Positions 1 to 9,060 are shown, counted from the first letter of the stretch. The stretch is DNA of 49,312 nucleotides from an uncultured Elusimicrobiales bacterium (GCA_944324115.1 CALUVB010000018.1:1-49312); one strand, 5' to 3'. Numbers and translations: made by a program. The notes: generated by a model from the sequence alone, not told the origin.

Positions 1-237
1 GGGCCAGCCGTTTTCTAGAAGGTAAAGATCTACTTGTTCTTGTATTATTTTGGCATTAAATAAAGCCTCCGCCACACGACTTTTTTCTACCGCTCTTTCA
101 TAGTGCGGCAATGCAATGGCGGCCAAACTTCCGATAATCAGAACCACTACCAACAGTTCAATCAGCGTAAAACCGCTAAATTCGCGTTTTACAGGTTTTT
201 TTACATCTTGAATATTCTTTTGATAAATTTTATTCAT
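1..237 (-). CDS. Type IV pilin-like protein, pilin A (3' end outside window)
   Basis: This is the N-terminal 79 codons of a PilE/GspG-like prepilin; the gene runs off the left edge. The leader is MNKIYQK followed by a basic stretch, about 22 residues ending in G. The class III cleavage motif [14 protein letters not shown] follows, with Glu at +5 and a hydrophobic assembly helix. The body begins ALPHYERAVEKSRVAEALFNAK and then reads ENGWP, which matches the other pilins here. No Shine-Dalgarno site precedes the ATG; instead the gene carries the T-tract start module. The role, a pilus or pseudopilus subunit inserted in the inner membrane and processed by PilD, is known for the family. The specific function is unknown. 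Confidence 0.88.
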   Translation of the reverse strand, partial: MNKIYQKNIQDVKKPVKREFSGFTLIELLVVVLIIGSLAAIALPHYERAVEKSRVAEALFNAKIIQEQVDLYLLENGWP

Positions 238-271
238 ATGAAAAATTTATAAAAAAAAAAAAACAAGTCAA
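223..271 (-). promoter_or_regulatory. T-tract start module of pilin A
   Basis: Read on the minus strand: TTGACT (271-266), TG, 13 T (263-251), then ATAAATTTTT and CAT before the ATG at 237. The proposed -10 TAAATT lies 6 bases before the ATG. The palindrome around the start is only partly kept: ATAAATTTT at 223-231 against AAAATTTAT at 242-250. Confidence 0.5.
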
Positions 272-355
272 GGCCTCTGCGATTAGGCCAGCCAAGCACT
301 TTCAAAAGCGCCTTTCCCCCTAAAGGAGCTCTGCCCAAAGACGCTTTTAATAAAG

Positions 356-367
356 TAAAATATATCC
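356..367 (+). promoter_or_regulatory. Candidate leaderless promoter of lolC
   Basis: TAAAAT (356-361) is followed by exactly 6 bases (ATATCC) and the lolC ATG at 368. No Shine-Dalgarno site lies within 15 bases. The TG of an extended -10 is absent, so this is weaker than the other leaderless candidates in the window. Confidence 0.35.
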
Positions 368-1591
368 ATGAAATTTGAACGCTTCGTAGCCATGCGCTAC
401 ATGCTCAAACGCAAAGGACTCTTTGCCGTTATTACCACGCTGATCGGCGTGGCGGGCGTAAGTGTAGGCGTGGCGGCTTTGATTACCACCTTGTCGGTCA
501 TGAACGGTTTTCAAAGCGACATTAAAGAGAAAATAATCGGCGCGCAAAGCCATATTTTGGTTTTTGGCCGCATGTCAAAAGACGTCTATCCCGAAAAACT
601 CAAAGCCGTTGAAGCCTTGGAAGGGGTAGAAGGCGCCGCACCCAATATTTACGGGCAAGCCATCATCTCTTATCGCGGGCAAAGCCTAGGAGTCATTATT
701 CGCGGATTAGACCCCCGGCAAGAAGCTAAAATCAACAATTTAAACGATTCTTTAACCGAAGGTTCTTTCTCCGCGCCGGCCGATTGGAGCGAAGATGCCC
801 CCCCGCCCTTGGTGCTGGGTACGGAATTGGCCATGAATCTTAATCTGTTTGTCGGAGACGAAGTCGTGCTGATTTCTCCGCAGTCTATTTCCACCGGCGC
901 CGGAATGTTCCCCAAGATGAAGCGCTTTCGCATCAGCGGGCTTTTACGCACGGGATATTATGAGTTTGACAATACCATCGTCTATGCTCCGCTGGCTGAC
1001 GCAAGTGACTTTTTAGGTCTGCAGCAGGGGGTTACCGGCATTGCCGTAAAATTAAAAGATATGAATCAAGCTGAAAAAATAGCTCCCGCGATACAACAGG
1101 CTGTCGGCTATGGATATGCCGTGCGTACTTTTGCGCAGATGAACAGTACCCTTTACGCTGCGCTGAAGTTGGAAAAGGCCGTCATGTTTATTATCCTGTT
1201 TTTAATTATTGCCGTAGCTTCTTTAAATATCGCTTCCAATCTCATTTTGCTGGGTACGGAAAAACTGCGCGATATCGGCATTATGCGTGCGCTGGGCGCC
1301 AGCCCTAAAATGATACGCGGCATTTTTATGTGGGAAGCCATGATGACGGCCACCGTAGGCATTGTACTGGGCGTGGCGCTGGCGTTGCTTTTATGCTGGA
1401 TTATCGCTACCTTTAATATTGTGGAACTGCCCGGAGATATTTACTATTTAACCAAAGTACCGGTACGCATAGACCTAGCAGATGTGCTGGCTGTTATCGG
1501 CGGCAGTTATTTGGTATGCTTTTTAGCGGGGCTGTATCCGGCGCTGAAAGCCTCACGCGTACACCCCACAGACGCTATACGTTATGGCTGA
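368..1591 (+). CDS. lolC: Lipoprotein-releasing ABC transporter permease (LolC/LolE family)
   Basis: A 407-residue inner-membrane permease that, with the LolD ATPase, releases outer-membrane lipoproteins from the inner membrane. The layout is typical of the family: a membrane segment at about residues 18-42 (LIGVAGVSVGVAALITTLSV), a large periplasmic domain from about 45 to 265, then three C-terminal membrane segments (about 270-295, 320-345 and 368-392). The conserved EKLRDIGIMRALGAS coupling region sits just after the second segment. Only one permease gene is present, so the complex may be a homodimer or LolF-like. It overlaps lolD by 8 bases, which implies co-translation. The ORF begins at an ATG without a Shine-Dalgarno site. 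Confidence 0.92.
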   Translation: MKFERFVAMRYMLKRKGLFAVITTLIGVAGVSVGVAALITTLSVMNGFQSDIKEKIIGAQSHILVFGRMSKDVYPEKLKAVEALEGVEGAAPNIYGQAIISYRGQSLGVIIRGLDPRQEAKINNLNDSLTEGSFSAPADWSEDAPPPLVLGTELAMNLNLFVGDEVVLISPQSISTGAGMFPKMKRFRISGLLRTGYYEFDNTIVYAPLADASDFLGLQQGVTGIAVKLKDMNQAEKIAPAIQQAVGYGYAVRTFAQMNSTLYAALKLEKAVMFIILFLIIAVASLNIASNLILLGTEKLRDIGIMRALGASPKMIRGIFMWEAMMTATVGIVLGVALALLLCWIIATFNIVELPGDIYYLTKVPVRIDLADVLAVIGGSYLVCFLAGLYPALKASRVHPTDAIRYG

Positions 1592-2255
1592 TATACTGGA
1601 AATTAAAAACTTAACTAAAATTTACGGACAGGGGAAAGAAAACCTGTGCGTATTGGATAACGCCGAGCTGCAGGTGGGCCGGGGCTCTTTCGTGGTTTTG
1701 TTGGGGCCCAGCGGCAGCGGCAAAAGCACGTTGCTTAATCTTATCGGCATGTTGGATAAGCCCACTTCCGGACAGATTTTATTTGAAGGCAAAGATATTA
1801 CCCAAATTAAAAGTGAAAGCAAACGTTCCTCTTTGCGGCGTAAAAAAATGGGTTTTGTATTCCAATTTGACGGACTCCTGCCGGAATTTTCTTTGTTGGA
1901 AAACGTGGCTTTGCCGGGATTAATGCATGGCAAAGATGAGCGCAGGCGGGCACAGAAACTGCTGGACCAGTTTGGCATTGGGAAAATCAGCCACAAAATG
2001 CCGGCCGATCTGAGCGGCGGGGAAAAACAACGCGCCGCCATTGCGCGCGCCCTGTGTAATAAGCCGGATCTGTTGCTGGCAGACGAGCCCACCGGCAATT
2101 TAGATTCCGCCCGCAAAGAGCAAGTTTTTAAGGATTTTGCCGCACTGGCCAAAGACGGGTTGACTGTACTAATGGTTACGCACGATATACACGCAGCCGA
2201 TTACGCAGATGCGGTATATACCTTGCATGAACGGAAATTGGAACGCACTAAATAA
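1584..2255 (+). CDS. lolD: Lipoprotein-releasing system ATP-binding protein LolD
   Basis: A 223-residue ABC ATPase that powers lipoprotein release together with the upstream permease. Visible motifs in order are Walker A GPSGSGKST (about residues 41-49), the Q-loop in FVFQFDGLLPEFS, the ABC signature LSGGEKQR (about 142-149), Walker B LLLADEPTGNLD and the switch His in VTHD. EPTGNLDS and the short single-domain length fit the LolD/MacB/FtsE subgroup, and the lolC neighbour settles the assignment. The start overlaps the end of lolC by 8 bases. The next gene begins within 14 bases of its stop, so this is one operon. Confidence 0.93.
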   Translation: MADILEIKNLTKIYGQGKENLCVLDNAELQVGRGSFVVLLGPSGSGKSTLLNLIGMLDKPTSGQILFEGKDITQIKSESKRSSLRRKKMGFVFQFDGLLPEFSLLENVALPGLMHGKDERRRAQKLLDQFGIGKISHKMPADLSGGEKQRAAIARALCNKPDLLLADEPTGNLDSARKEQVFKDFAALAKDGLTVLMVTHDIHAADYADAVYTLHERKLERTK

Positions 2256-2268
2256 TATGCGGGGGCAA

Positions 2269-2682
2269 ATGAATAAATGGCTTGGAACCGGCTGTTTGCT
2301 TCTGCTCGGGGCGCTGACAGCCTGCGGGCGTACGGAAACACCGGTGCCTAATGACCCGGTGGAAACAGCCAGCCTGGAAGAAATGCAGTACCATATTCCA
2401 TTGACTACGCCCCAATTTGAACATTTGCTGCGCGTAGCCCATCATGCCGACGCGGAGGCCCAAGTTATTGTAGCTTTAGTCTATGCCGGCGGGTATGGCA
2501 CCGCCAAAAACTTTAATGAAGCAAGCCGCTGGTTACAGAGGGCCCAAGCAGCTGGACAACCCGATGCGGCTGCGCTGCTGTCCCAACTAAATCAAATCAT
2601 GCGCGTGGACCCCAAAGCCGCCGACCAATGGGTACGCGCCGAAACGGAAAAAAGATTGCAGCAGTTAACTGCCCCAAAATGA
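2269..2682 (+). CDS. Sel1-repeat lipoprotein
   Basis: A 137-residue protein with a lipoprotein signal peptide (MNKWLGTGCLLLLGALTAC) and the lipobox cysteine at residue 19, so it should be lipidated. Two Sel1-like repeats follow: an AEAQVIVALVYAGGYGTAKNF unit and the NEASRWLQRAQAAGQPDAAALL unit. Sel1 repeats are alpha-solenoid protein-interaction modules; the partner is unknown. An in-frame ATG at 2257 is an alternative start. I prefer 2269 because the signal peptide then begins in the usual way and a GGGGG tract precedes it. It lies directly after lolD and overlaps the next Sel1 gene by 4 bases. Coupling to the Lol machinery is suggested only by position. Confidence 0.75.
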   Translation: MNKWLGTGCLLLLGALTACGRTETPVPNDPVETASLEEMQYHIPLTTPQFEHLLRVAHHADAEAQVIVALVYAGGYGTAKNFNEASRWLQRAQAAGQPDAAALLSQLNQIMRVDPKAADQWVRAETEKRLQQLTAPK

Positions 2683-3638
2683 AAAACAAACTATTCTTTT
2701 TCTGTTTTCTTACTTTATTCTCCATACCGCTCTCGGCAGGGCCGGCAGAGGAGCCGGGCTTTCGCGCCGCGCTGACGCAGCAGCCGTCTTTCCGCCAAGC
2801 AAAAGGCGAAGTCCGATGGGACAAACAACCCGAATCCTATTTGGCATTAGGCAAAGCCTACTATTATGGCCGCGGCATAAAGAAAGATACGCGCAAAGCC
2901 CGCAACTATCTGCAAAAAGCCGCCCAAGAGGGTCAGCGGGAAGCCCGGTTGCTCTTGGCCTTGCTGGATATAGATTCCTCCCAGACAGACCTGCGTCAAA
3001 CTGCCGGTTTTCAAACGGTTTTGCAACTGGCACAAGAAGATTATCCGCTGGCACAATATGCCCTGTCGCTGCTGTATGCTGATGGACTGGGGGCCACCGC
3101 TGACTCACAGGCCGCATTGGCATGGCTTAAACGTGCGGCGCAAGCTCCCACCCCCATACCGGCGGCGCAAAGCCGGCTGGGTCTATACTACGCTTTGGGC
3201 TATCCTCCTTATTTAGAAATAGACGAACAAAAAGCTTTCTCTTTGTTGTTAGCCGCCGCTGAAGCGGAAGATTTCCAAGCTTGCTACCATGCAGCACATA
3301 TGTATTTAGACGGGGCGGGAACTGAAAAAAATGAAAAACGCGCTTTTCATTTTATGCGCTTGGCCGCCAAAAACGGTCTGCCCCAAGCCCAAATAGCGCT
3401 TAGTCATATGTACCGGGAAGGGATTGGCGTCAAATCAGATGATTATGGTGCATTTCACTGGATGCACCAGGCAGCCGTAAAAGGAAACTGTTATGCCCAA
3501 GAACAAACGGCCCTGTATCATCTGCAAGGTATCGGCGGGCCAGTAAACCGGCGCGAAGCTTTATTCTGGGCTGTACAAGCCCGCGCCAACGGCAGTACGC
3601 AAGCCGATGATATTATACAGAAAATCAAGGAGCCGTAA
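2679..3638 (+). CDS. Secreted Sel1-repeat protein
   Basis: A 319-residue protein starting at the ATG of an ATGA overlap with the preceding lipoprotein gene. A signal peptide (MKNKLFFFCFLTLFSIPLSA, probably cleaved before GPAEEPG) directs it to the periplasm. About six Sel1 repeats fill the rest, recognisable by A-Y-x-Y/L-x-x-G-x-G-x-x-x-D/N and A-x-x-W-x-x-x-A-A-x-x-G, for example LGKAYYYGRGIKKDTRKARNY and LSHMYREGIGVKSDDYGAFHW. No catalytic domain is visible. A longer ORF extends upstream in the same frame but lacks a signal peptide at its N-terminus, so the internal start is preferred. It is probably a scaffold or adaptor. Confidence 0.82.
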   Translation: MKNKLFFFCFLTLFSIPLSAGPAEEPGFRAALTQQPSFRQAKGEVRWDKQPESYLALGKAYYYGRGIKKDTRKARNYLQKAAQEGQREARLLLALLDIDSSQTDLRQTAGFQTVLQLAQEDYPLAQYALSLLYADGLGATADSQAALAWLKRAAQAPTPIPAAQSRLGLYYALGYPPYLEIDEQKAFSLLLAAAEAEDFQACYHAAHMYLDGAGTEKNEKRAFHFMRLAAKNGLPQAQIALSHMYREGIGVKSDDYGAFHWMHQAAVKGNCYAQEQTALYHLQGIGGPVNRREALFWAVQARANGSTQADDIIQKIKEP

Positions 3639-4259
3639 ATGAACTATTCCATTCTATTTATCATTTTATTGGCCTTAGCCGCCATAGCAGGGGCATTGCT
3701 TTTTATTCGCTGGAATGCCCGCACCCGCTTGCAGCGCAAATTACAAAAAGCCCAACAGGGGGATCCCCAAGCCCAATATGAGGCCGCTTTGCTCTATTAT
3801 CGCGGGAAAAAAGTGCCCCAGGATTATTCACAAGCTTTTACTTATATATACCAAGCAGCCCAGAACGGGCATATTAAAGCGCTCAATACCTTGGGCGCCC
3901 TTTACCATGCGGGCCATGGCACGCAGAAAGATGACGCGGCGGCTTTGGCTTGCTACCAAAAAACGGCTGACACCGGAGATTTTGAAGGAATGATTAATTT
4001 ATCCGCCATGTATCGTTTGGGTATCGGTACGGAAGCAAACGACGAGAAGGCTTTCGCTTGGATGAAAAAAGCCGCCGATGGCAGAAGCCCGCTGGGACAG
4101 CGCATGTTGGCGGAGTTCTACTATGCCGGCATCGGCACCGCCCGGGACCAGCAAATGGCGCTGCACTATTATTTATTGGCAGCAAAACAGCAAGAACCCG
4201 TCGCTTTGAAATTTCTGAAGGAACACAACAAACATTTGCCCCGCAAACAGCCGCTCTAA
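3639..4259 (+). CDS. Membrane-anchored Sel1-repeat protein
   Basis: A 206-residue protein whose ATG directly abuts the stop codon of the previous gene. One N-terminal membrane segment (about residues 5-23, ILFIILLALAAIAGALLFI) is followed by a basic stretch and four to five Sel1 repeats, such as AQYEAALLYYRGKKVPQDYSQ and LNTLGALYHAGHGTQKDDAAA. No enzyme domain is seen. It is the third Sel1 protein in a row: lipoprotein, secreted and membrane-anchored forms follow lolCD. They may form one envelope assembly, but this is inference from gene order. Confidence 0.82.
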   Translation: MNYSILFIILLALAAIAGALLFIRWNARTRLQRKLQKAQQGDPQAQYEAALLYYRGKKVPQDYSQAFTYIYQAAQNGHIKALNTLGALYHAGHGTQKDDAAALACYQKTADTGDFEGMINLSAMYRLGIGTEANDEKAFAWMKKAADGRSPLGQRMLAEFYYAGIGTARDQQMALHYYLLAAKQQEPVALKFLKEHNKHLPRKQPL

Positions 4260-4421
4260 GCAGGCGCTTTGTTCTGACGGCCGTTTGGTTTCATACACCG
4301 CAGACCTGGCCGGATCTTGGAACAGAGCTGTTTTAAGCCGTCTTTTAACTAGCCGCCACAGGCCGCTTCCACGCAAGCGCTACTCCTGCCCTCCCGCCAA
4401 AACGCACTTGGGAACAAGATA

Positions 4422-6794
4422 TTAAGAAGCAATTTTAAGCTTCCGCGAAAGAGCCTTTAAAATGCTCTTGTCCCGTTGTTGCGCCGGCAGCCGGTTTAAC
4501 CCTTGAAACACCAGCAGTTGCGCCGGAGCGGTATCGGGCAAAAAGCCGAAAATATCCATATAATTTAAAAATTCCACCGCTTTAACCGCCGCATTTAAAT
4601 CCGACGGATTGCGATTAAATGACCGCGCATATTCCATTAAACGTTCCTCTGCAGCGGCATTGACTTGTTTTTGGTCTATTTGAAGCCCCAACGTGCGTAC
4701 ATCGTCCATTAATTCTTCCAAAGCATTAATATCCACCGGATCCCGCTCCAGCTCTGCTTTCAAATCGGCCGTCAGTACAAACTGGGCCACTGTCATAAAA
4801 GCCGCCGGCAGCGGCGCGCCAATGTATTTTAAACCGCGCACGGCCGGATATTGCATTTCAAAAATACGCGTAAATTCCTGCCCCGTCTGGCAGGAGATTG
4901 CGCCCAACACCTGGTCTATTACACGCCGCTGTGCGTCTTTAAAAAGTGACGTAAACGGATAAATATCCGCAAACAATTCATTAATTTTATCATGCACCGC
5001 ATCAAACCCGCTGCTTTCTACGGTTTCTTTCAATGTTTTAAACACATCGGCGCGGTTAATCTCCCTAGCTTGCGAGGCGCCGCAGCTCAGACGCGTATCA
5101 TGACTTTGACATACGGCAAAGACAATGTCCTTCTCTTCCAAGGTAATACGGTTTTTAAGCTTCATTTGCCCAACGCACAAATGTCCGCCGTTGTGATGCA
5201 AACGTTCGCAGCTATAGTCGGATACTTCGCACATATACGCCCCTTTGGGATCCGGCTGGTCTCCGGGCAAATCCTGCAAAACTTGTTGCAAAGCCACTTT
5301 CGTGGCAGGCATGGCAGAAGGCTTTACAAACCGCTCATATACCACAGCTCCGTTTTTAAGGTCCTTAATATTGCTGGGAGCGGCCTCCAGCATACGCACA
5401 AATTCCGGCTCCACATCATATCCGCCCGTCTTGCGTTTCAACTCTAATGCCCGCGCCGCATACTGAAGAATCTGCACAGTTTCCAACCCGCTTATCTCAT
5501 CAAAAAACCACCCGCAGCTGGTGTACATCAGCATTGCATTGCGCTGCATTTCCAACAGCATCAACGCGCCGCTTCGGTCATTCCAGGCTTTTTCCGTGGC
5601 ATGTTTCATAAAGAATACATGCTGTGCGTTCAAACTGCGGTCCAACACCAAATCTATATAATCATTACGGGCGGACCAGGGATCTTTAAAATATTCACGC
5701 CCTTTCGTATCAAAATCTTTCGCCATTTCATCGCGGATAAAATCCAACGCTTTGCGCAGCGGCGCGCGCCATTTTTGGTGCCAGCCCGGATGTCCGCCGG
5801 AGTTACAGCCGCAGTCCGCCCGCCAGCGTTCCACCCCGTGGGCGCAGCTCCAAGAAGAATTTTCATAAATTTGCGCTTCATATTGCGGAGGGAATTTTTC
5901 TAAAAATTCTCCATACACCGTCAGCTGTACATCAGGCAACGCCTGCACATATTTTAAGCAGTAGGCCAAGGCCATATCGGCAAACTTTTGATGATGTCCG
6001 TAGGTTTCCCCGTCGGTAGCAATATGCATTAGCTGCGGTTCATCGGATTTGGTATATGTGCTTAAAAGACGGCGGGCAAAGTTTTCGCCGCTTTTGAGCG
6101 TATCCGAAAAGGCAATCCCTTGCGATACCGGCCCGTCGTAAAAGAACAGGGCAATTTGTTTTCCTGAAGGCAAATTGCACACGTATGCACGCTTAGGATC
6201 TACCCTCGCGCCGGAAGTATCAGTCCAATTTTTCTCCCCGATTTTGCGCACGCGCGCACATTGGCCCGGGGCCAAAATGACATACTTCATACCATGTGCG
6301 GCCAACACTTCCAGCGTATCCGTGTCACAAGCGGTTTCTGCCAGCCACATGGCTTCCGGATCTCGTTTAAAACGAGCTTTAAAATCCGCCAAGCCCCATT
6401 TTACCTGCGTTTCTTTATCGCGTGCGTTAGCCAGCGGCAAAATCATATGATTATATACTTGCGCGATGGCCGAGCCATGCCCGGAATAGAGTTTTTGGCT
6501 TTGTTTGTCGGAAGCCAATACGGCTTGGTACACATCGGGCGCATAATCCTGCATCCAAGAAAGCAGCGTGGGGCCAAAATTGAAACTAATGCGAGCGTAA
6601 TTATCTAATAAATCCGTCAGTTCCCCTTTGGCGTTGAGTACACGCGCCAGCGCATTTGGTCCGTAACATTCGGCCGTAATGCGCGCATTCCAATCGTGAA
6701 AAGGAGCCGCGCTGTCCTGGGCTTCTATTTCTTCCAGCCAGGCATTCTCACGCGGAGGTTGGTAAAAATGTCCGTGAATACAGAGATATTTCAT
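4422..6794 (-). CDS. Glycoside hydrolase family 57 protein with DUF3536 domain
   Basis: A 790-residue protein of the GH57 alpha-amylase/amylopullulanase-like superfamily. The N-terminus has the typical GH57 opening IHGHFYQPPREN (about residues 5-16). Further in are the YGHHQ region (about residue 270) and the SSWSCAHGVERWRADCG block. The C-terminal half matches the DUF3536 architecture. It probably acts on alpha-glucans, which fits the glycogen phosphorylase elsewhere in the window, but the substrate is not proven. The ORF extends upstream to 6935, where it would overlap phoH. I chose the ATG at 6794 because GH57 homology begins there and an extended -10 sits 6 bases upstream. No signal peptide is visible, so it is probably cytoplasmic. 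Confidence 0.85.
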   Translation of the reverse strand: MKYLCIHGHFYQPPRENAWLEEIEAQDSAAPFHDWNARITAECYGPNALARVLNAKGELTDLLDNYARISFNFGPTLLSWMQDYAPDVYQAVLASDKQSQKLYSGHGSAIAQVYNHMILPLANARDKETQVKWGLADFKARFKRDPEAMWLAETACDTDTLEVLAAHGMKYVILAPGQCARVRKIGEKNWTDTSGARVDPKRAYVCNLPSGKQIALFFYDGPVSQGIAFSDTLKSGENFARRLLSTYTKSDEPQLMHIATDGETYGHHQKFADMALAYCLKYVQALPDVQLTVYGEFLEKFPPQYEAQIYENSSWSCAHGVERWRADCGCNSGGHPGWHQKWRAPLRKALDFIRDEMAKDFDTKGREYFKDPWSARNDYIDLVLDRSLNAQHVFFMKHATEKAWNDRSGALMLLEMQRNAMLMYTSCGWFFDEISGLETVQILQYAARALELKRKTGGYDVEPEFVRMLEAAPSNIKDLKNGAVVYERFVKPSAMPATKVALQQVLQDLPGDQPDPKGAYMCEVSDYSCERLHHNGGHLCVGQMKLKNRITLEEKDIVFAVCQSHDTRLSCGASQAREINRADVFKTLKETVESSGFDAVHDKINELFADIYPFTSLFKDAQRRVIDQVLGAISCQTGQEFTRIFEMQYPAVRGLKYIGAPLPAAFMTVAQFVLTADLKAELERDPVDINALEELMDDVRTLGLQIDQKQVNAAAEERLMEYARSFNRNPSDLNAAVKAVEFLNYMDIFGFLPDTAPAQLLVFQGLNRLPAQQRDKSILKALSRKLKIAS

Positions 6795-6809
6795 ATATAT
6801 GTTATAGCA
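6795..6809 (-). promoter_or_regulatory. Extended -10 for leaderless start of the GH57 gene
   Basis: On the minus strand TGC-TATAAC is followed by six bases (ATATAT) and the ATG at 6794. No Shine-Dalgarno site is present. The spacing places the expected transcription start at or next to the A of the ATG. No good -35 is seen, which is usual for extended -10 promoters. Confidence 0.5.
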
Positions 6810-6922
6810 ATTAATCGTTTTCTTTGCACGCATTCCCCGCCGAAAAAAACACTTGATTAAACGCCGCGCAAACTTTATACTATAAATAACCCGCCGGTGT
6901 TGCGACGGCCCGAGGTGAACAC

Positions 6923-8248
6923 ATGAAAAAAACATTTATCCTAGATACCAACGTATTACTGCATGACGTAAATTCCATTTACGCTTTTGAAGACAATGAT
7001 GTCGTTATCCCCATGGTCGTCATTGAAGAACTGGATAATTTTAAAATTGAAGCGGACACCCGCGGAAAGAATGCCCGCATCGTCTCGCGCGAGCTGGACT
7101 CTCTGCGCACGCAAGGCCGCCTAAACGAAGGCGTCAAGCTGCCTAAAGGCGGTACATTGAAAATCGAATTGGATAAACCCAACATCTTGCCGCAGGTATT
7201 TTCTTTTAACAAATCGGACAATTCTATTTTAAACATCGCTTACACGATGGCAAAAAAAGAAGGTTCGTATAAAAAAACCCAGAGCCCCGTCTTTGTGGTA
7301 ACCAAAGACATCAATATGCGTCTAAAGGCAGAGGCGTTGGGTCTTTCGGCGCAGGATTATACGTCGGACAAAGTCAATTACGACGAACTATATACCGGCG
7401 TCAGCGAGGTGGAAGTCCCCTCCGAGCAAATAGACGCTTTTTATCATGATAAACAATTGGCGCTGGAAAAGGGGCTTTATTTTCCCAACCAATTCTTAAT
7501 TTTAAAAGCAAATGACGGAAGCAAAAAATCCGCCATAGGCCGTGTCAGCAACAGTGCGGAAAACATCTTAAAGCCTTTATCCGCCCAAGACCCGGTGGCG
7601 TGGGGCATTAAGCCGCTTAACAAAGAGCAGCGCTTTGCCATGGAACTTTTATTAGACGACAGCTTGGATATTGTAACGTTGGTAGGTACGGCCGGCACCG
7701 GAAAAACCCTGCTGACGTTGGCCACGGGGTTACAACGAACAATGGACGAAAACGCCTATCGGCGCATGGTAGTCTGCCGCTCCATCGTACCCGTGGGGAA
7801 AGACTTGGGTTTCCTGCCGGGCACCAAAGAAGAAAAACTGGAAGCATGGATGGGCGCCATTTACGACAATTTGGCCTTCCTAGCGGACCGCAAAAATCCC
7901 GACGAAGGAGAGGAAAAAGCCCACTATCTGCTGGACAGCGGAAAGATTGAAATCGCATCGGTTACCCACATGCGCGGCCGTTCTTTGCCGGGGCAATATA
8001 TGATTGTAGACGACGCGCAAAACCTGACTCCGCATGAGATAAAAACGATTTTAACCCGCGCCGGAGAAGGAACAAAAATTGTAGTTACCGGCGACCCCTA
8101 CCAAATAGATACGCCCTATCTGGATATTGAATCCAATGGCCTGACGTATTTGGTAGATCGTCTTAAAGGCCAATCCTCTTACGGTCATATTACTTTCACC
8201 AAGACTGAGCGCAGCCGCTTGGCGGACCTGGCCTCTAAACTGCTTTAA
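6923..8248 (+). CDS. PIN domain-PhoH family ATPase
   Basis: A 441-residue fusion of an N-terminal PIN RNase domain (about 1-140) and a C-terminal PhoH-type P-loop ATPase (about 235-440), the YlaK/PhoH2 arrangement. PIN acidic residues are visible at FILDTN (D8), IEELDNF and the VVTKDINM block. The ATPase has Walker A GTAGTGKT (about 254-261) and Walker B YMIVDDAQN (about 358-366). PhoH2 proteins are thought to act as RNA helicase/RNases. A Shine-Dalgarno site (GAGGTG) lies 6 bases before the ATG. The gene is divergent from GH57 and ends at a strong bidirectional terminator. Confidence 0.9.
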   Translation: MKKTFILDTNVLLHDVNSIYAFEDNDVVIPMVVIEELDNFKIEADTRGKNARIVSRELDSLRTQGRLNEGVKLPKGGTLKIELDKPNILPQVFSFNKSDNSILNIAYTMAKKEGSYKKTQSPVFVVTKDINMRLKAEALGLSAQDYTSDKVNYDELYTGVSEVEVPSEQIDAFYHDKQLALEKGLYFPNQFLILKANDGSKKSAIGRVSNSAENILKPLSAQDPVAWGIKPLNKEQRFAMELLLDDSLDIVTLVGTAGTGKTLLTLATGLQRTMDENAYRRMVVCRSIVPVGKDLGFLPGTKEEKLEAWMGAIYDNLAFLADRKNPDEGEEKAHYLLDSGKIEIASVTHMRGRSLPGQYMIVDDAQNLTPHEIKTILTRAGEGTKIVVTGDPYQIDTPYLDIESNGLTYLVDRLKGQSSYGHITFTKTERSRLADLASKLL

Positions 8249-8256
8249 CTGTACAG

Positions 8257-8286
8257 AAAACCCCCACTCAAACAAGTGGGGGTTTT
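8257..8286. terminator. Bidirectional terminator between phoH and pilin B
   Basis: A 12-bp perfect stem, AAAACCCCCACT (8257-8268) with AGTGGGGGTTTT (8275-8286), and a 6-base loop. It serves the convergent phoH (+) and pilin B (-). Confidence 0.9.
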
Positions 8287-8297
8287 ATCTTAACACA

Positions 8298-8906
8298 TTA
8301 AGGCAATTTATAAATGGTTCCATTTTCATTATTTTCTGTAAAATAAACACCGCCCAAACTCAAACAAAGCCTCTTTCCTCTCTCTGCTTTGGTTGTTGCC
8401 CGGCACTGTCGTTCGCCGCCCATTCCTGGCTGCCTGTCCAAATAAATAACATAAGTCGTAGAAGCCGGATAATAATAGCCTGTAAGCGACCTGTATGTTT
8501 TCGTAGCTTGAATCGTTAACCCCCATTTACCGTTTTTTTGGATCACAGAGCCCGTCGCATCCGGTGTTTCCGGCATAGTAATATCCAGGTCGTTAAAATC
8601 AGTCGTATATTCTCCATTAGCCATGTAATAGAGTTCCTGGGCATTTTTCACCGCAGTAGTCAATGTAACCAGTTGCATATAATTGGCTTTATCCACCGCC
8701 AATTGATATTTGGGCAAGGCAATGGCCGCCAAGATGCCGATGATCAATACCACGACCAGCAGCTCTATCAGCGTAAACCCATACACACGACAAGCATGAA
8801 CAGTTCCACCAAATAAATTAGAAAACAAATCGGGGAATAAGCCGGCAAATCGGCGTTTGGAGGCTTTTTTTTCTGCGGCAATGGTCTTTTGATAAATTTT
8901 GCTCAT
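8298..8906 (-). CDS. Type IV pilin-like protein, pilin B
   Basis: A 202-residue prepilin. The leader is very long, 43 residues from MSKIYQK to G, and rich in Lys/Arg. It is followed by [25 protein letters not shown] with Glu at +5. The globular part contains [17 protein letters not shown], a motif shared by the paralogues, and a C-terminal cysteine pair (QC..LCLSLGG) that would form the D-region disulfide of pilins. It ends [15 protein letters not shown]. The start is the ATG at 8906. The usual Shine-Dalgarno site is missing and the T-tract module lies directly upstream. Its body is closest to that of the frameshifted pilin C. Confidence 0.9.
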   Translation of the reverse strand: MSKIYQKTIAAEKKASKRRFAGLFPDLFSNLFGGTVHACRVYGFTLIELLVVVLIIGILAAIALPKYQLAVDKANYMQLVTLTTAVKNAQELYYMANGEYTTDFNDLDITMPETPDATGSVIQKNGKWGLTIQATKTYRSLTGYYYPASTTYVIYLDRQPGMGGERQCRATTKAERGKRLCLSLGGVYFTENNENGTIYKLP

Positions 8907-8940
8907 AGACAAAATTTATCAAAAAAAAAAAACAAAGCAA
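8887..8940 (-). promoter_or_regulatory. T-tract palindromic start module of pilin B
   Basis: Minus-strand order: TTGCTT (8940-8935), TG, 12 T (8932-8921), GATAAATTTTG, TCT, ATG. The 15-bp arms TTTTGATAAATTTTG and CAAAATTTATCAAAA are perfect, with an 8-base centre holding the start codon. The extended -10 TGATAAATT ends 6 bases before the ATG. Confidence 0.65.
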
Positions 8941-9015
8941 GGCCTTCTGTTTTTGCTAACCAGAAATCTCAAAGCTAAGCCCCGAACTACAAAAAAACTT
9001 TTACTCTCCACCCAA

Positions 9016-9047
9016 AAAACGCCCCGTTTACGCGGGGCGTTTTTTAT
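9016..9047 (-). terminator. Terminator of nfnBA
   Basis: A 13-bp stem, AAAAAACGCCCCG (9016-9028) with CGGGGCGTTTTTT (9035-9047), downstream of nfnA. It is symmetrical enough to work in both directions. Confidence 0.9.
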
Positions 9048-9060
9048 ATTGCGCGGCGAA

